A stretch of DNA of 64,000 nucleotides from Bin87 sp965217175 (lineage in GTDB: Bacteria > Chloroflexota > Dehalococcoidia > Lucifugimonadales > UBA3495). The notes beneath the pieces are model-generated. The model ran no database searches. It had not been told where the DNA came from and saw nothing but the letters and a program-made list of their open reading frames with translations. This document shows, piece by piece, positions 61,975 through 64,000 of this stretch (positions are counted from its first letter, which is position 1; each line of letters starts with the position of its first letter). Location: the NCBI GenBank assembly GCA_965217175.1, contig OZ244251.1:1116001-1180000 (forward strand), written 5' to 3'. A program made the translations under genes and the position numbers.

Positions 61975-64000
61975 CTAGTGTTGGCCCTCCTCGGTAATGC
62001 TCTTGAAAACCTGTTCGGCAGAATGTTCGCCGATTTCGCGGTTGGTGTAGTCTCCCTCCATCTTGGACACAGCCATGCTATCGCCCACGGGAGTTATGGA
62101 GCATCGGTTGGCGCTCCAGGCCAGTCCTCCGGCGCCGTTCATCGCCGCGTTGGACAGAATGGACATAACGTTGCCGCTTTCGCGCTGGTCCCGGTCGGTC
62201 GCATAGGAAGAACCGGATTGTCGACCGCCGCCCATGGGAACGCCGGCGACGCCCGGAGGCATACCCGGTGTGAGGTACACCAGAGCCTGCATCTCGCCGG
62301 CCGAGGTGGAGATTCTAACCACGTCGCCCTCACGCAGGCCCAATTTGCGGCCCTGGACTTCGTTGATGTCAACCCAGGTTTGCCAGGTTACCGTGGTCAA
62401 CGGGTCGGGAGTGCTTTGCGACCAGGGCAAATGAGCGTGTCGGCCGTCGAGGATAGTGTGGTGCGGGTACGGAAGCAGTTGGAATTCGCCGGAACCGATG
62501 GCGTCGGCGGGGGCCGCGCGGCTGGCGATGTCGACCAGCAATCCGTCGGCGGGAGCGGGGCTGTCTGAAGAACCGCTGTCGTCCCACCAACCACCGTTTT
62601 TCAAAACCTGGGTGAAGTCCGCGCCGAGACCGTCGACAGCGGCCCGGATCAGCTCTTCGTAACTGCCCCAGGGAAGGTTGGCATTACCACCTAGATCGCT
62701 GGCGGAACTCAGCATAACGTCGGCAAAGCTGCGCGGGTCGAGGTCACTGAGGGGATTTACGACAGGCTGCTGGACGGCGTAAACGCGGGCGGCCGGAGAC
62801 GGCTCGGGCATGTCGTCGCCCCAGTCTTCCAGCGCCGTGCGATCAGGGATCAGCAGGTCGGCCATTGCGGTGGTTTCGTCGATGAAGGAACTGCTGCTGA
62901 AAATGCTGATGTTTTCGTTGCTCAGGGCATCGGCGAGGCCAACGCCGGCGGGTAATCCGTAGATTGGGTCGGCATTATGAACGATTACCAGCCCGGTGGA
63001 GCCGTTGTTGATATCGGCCGTGGCTTGTTGCCAGTCGCTCAGGGTGCCAACCGGGGCCGCAGCCGCCGTAGCGGAAGTTTGGCTGGGGTTGATCTGCAAT
63101 CCCCCTGATTTTCCGATGTTGCCGAGCACGTAGTTTAGGGCCAAAACCGCTTCGGCGTTGAATTTCCCGTTGCTGTATGCGCCGGCTGCTCCGCCGCCAC
63201 CGATGGCCAACCCTCCATCGACGAGACGGGCGGCAAGGTCTCCAAAGAAATGGGCGATGGTATCGTCCAGAGCGCCATCGGGAATTTGCAGAACCGGAGC
63301 CACGGCGTCGGGGCTGAAGCTGTCCAGCGCCGCCGGGCCCAGCCCGTTGGTAAGACGGGAAACGTCGCCCGCGGCGGCTCCCGACCTCAGCAATGCCCAG
63401 GCCAGGGCGAGGGCAGCGTAGCCTTCGCTGCCGGGAGCGATGGGCACCCACTTGTCGGCGTTGGCGGCGGTGAATGAATAGCGCGGGTCGAAGTGAACGT
63501 GGCGTCCACGATGGTCACCGGAGCGGAATTGTCCATAGCCAACGGAGTATGCGGTCGGGTTCCCCCAGGTTGACAGGAAATCGCTGCCGAAGCTCACCAG
63601 AGCGCTGGCGTTGGCGATGTCGTGGTAGGGAAGCGCTTCCGTGCCCAGAACGTCGCGGGTTGCCTGACGGTACGCCGAGTCGTCCAGCGCATCGAAGGCC
63701 AGATGGCGGCCACCAAACGCCGCGGCGAACGAGCTGCAGATACGGGCAAACCCGCCGTTGCGGGGTTCGGTGACCAGGAGCATCCGATCGCCCTTCTCCC
63801 GCAGACCGGCGTCGAAGCGACGGAGGGCTTCTTCCCAGGTTATGGGACGAAACTGGGCGGCTCCGCGCGGGCCGTTTCTCAGCATGGGACCGGCGATGCG
63901 GTCGGGATGATACAACGACTGCAGGATGGCATCGGCAGCCGGGGACTGTTTGCCCTGGTTGGTGGGGAAAATCGGGTTGCCGCGCACCTTTTTGGCGCGA
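61975..64000 (-). CDS. ActB molybdopterin-oxidoreductase-like subunit (B1 part), 5' end outside window
   Basis: The C-terminal ~675 residues of a molybdopterin-oxidoreductase-fold protein; the frame stays open to base 64000, so the start lies outside. Typical segments are NPIFPTNQGKQSPAADAILQ, HHTILDGRHAHLPWSQSTPD (dicluster-fold area), PWGSYEELIRAAVDGL and LGLREGDVVRISTSAGEM (molydopterin-dinucleotide-binding-like domain). In alternative complex III this subunit is thought to have lost its cofactor. It heads the act operon in this window; ActA (multihaem c) would be expected next upstream. Confidence 0.88.
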   Translation of the reverse strand, partial: RAKKVRGNPIFPTNQGKQSPAADAILQSLYHPDRIAGPMLRNGPRGAAQFRPITWEEALRRFDAGLREKGDRMLLVTEPRNGGFARICSSFAAAFGGRHLAFDALDDSAYRQATRDVLGTEALPYHDIANASALVSFGSDFLSTWGNPTAYSVGYGQFRSGDHRGRHVHFDPRYSFTAANADKWVPIAPGSEGYAALALAWALLRSGAAAGDVSRLTNGLGPAALDSFSPDAVAPVLQIPDGALDDTIAHFFGDLAARLVDGGLAIGGGGAAGAYSNGKFNAEAVLALNYVLGNIGKSGGLQINPSQTSATAAAAPVGTLSDWQQATADINNGSTGLVIVHNADPIYGLPAGVGLADALSNENISIFSSSSFIDETTAMADLLIPDRTALEDWGDDMPEPSPAARVYAVQQPVVNPLSDLDPRSFADVMLSSASDLGGNANLPWGSYEELIRAAVDGLGADFTQVLKNGGWWDDSGSSDSPAPADGLLVDIASRAAPADAIGSGEFQLLPYPHHTILDGRHAHLPWSQSTPDPLTTVTWQTWVDINEVQGRKLGLREGDVVRISTSAGEMQALVYLTPGMPPGVAGVPMGGGRQSGSSYATDRDQRESGNVMSILSNAAMNGAGGLAWSANRCSITPVGDSMAVSKMEGDYTNREIGEHSAEQVFKSITEEGQH

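Overview
This GC-rich window (roughly 60% GC by eye) looks like a chromosome segment of a Chloroflexota bacterium, most probably a Dehalococcoidia or SAR202-type lineage. The inference rests on gene content: an alternative complex III cluster joined to a system I cytochrome c maturation block, an AprBA pair, five MFS carriers, and a scatter of catabolic oxidoreductases and amidohydrolases (LLM flavin oxidoreductase, GMC oxidoreductase, ThuA-like, amidase, M20). No rRNA is present to settle taxonomy.

Layout. 0.1-2 kb: an MFS carrier and a small lipoprotein. 2-11 kb, minus strand: DNA maintenance genes (dnaX, ybaB, recR, recO, uvrA) with a biotin carboxylase/BCCP pair between them. 11-16 kb: an amidohydrolase, a TfoX-N protein, a DinB-like protein, then aprB, a small HEPN/PaREP1-like gene and aprA. 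16.5-18.4 kb: lepA. 18.4-22.2 kb: a scarred accessory region. 22.4-31 kb: a protein with a duplicated domain, a DinB protein, two membrane proteins, two tandem MFS paralogues, an unusual asparaginase-like protein and a phosphoesterase. 31.3-31.5 kb: tRNA-Lys and tRNA-Leu. 32-44 kb: catabolic and transport genes separated by a MITE-like repeat family. 44-52 kb: typA, yihY, an oppDF pair, a degenerate SDR and a ROK kinase. 52.3-64 kb: ccmG, a membrane-anchored protein, a ccmI-like gene, ccmF, ccmH, actE, actD, actC, a second NrfD-like gene, actB2 and actB1. All of these are on the minus strand, and actB1 runs off the window.

Most interesting part. Between 18.7 and 22.0 kb, minus strand, three genes were tightly coupled: an ApeA-like HEPN protein, an unrecognised protein of about 214 residues, and a PemK/MazF-type RNase. 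The last gene is broken after four codons by a 971-bp IS5-family element with 16-bp inverted repeats. Taking the insertion out restores both the toxin start and the overlapping stop of the middle gene. The cassette is flanked by what look like the two ends of a large restriction-modification gene and by a diverged second copy of the lepA 3' end, so it is probably a defence-island integration or replacement scar. Pairing an ApeA-like HEPN RNase with a MazF-like RNase through an unknown coupled protein is the best candidate here for an undescribed system.

How the genes work together. The alternative complex III genes encode a quinol oxidising complex with at least one c-type cytochrome, and the adjacent Ccm genes supply haem attachment. 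AprBA would provide APS/sulfite redox chemistry feeding or draining the quinone pool, but no sat or qmo is in view. The MFS, amidase, M20, GMC and LLM genes suggest scavenging of organic compounds. Intergenic gaps hold several small repeat families, including a MITE with an internal 22-bp minisatellite.
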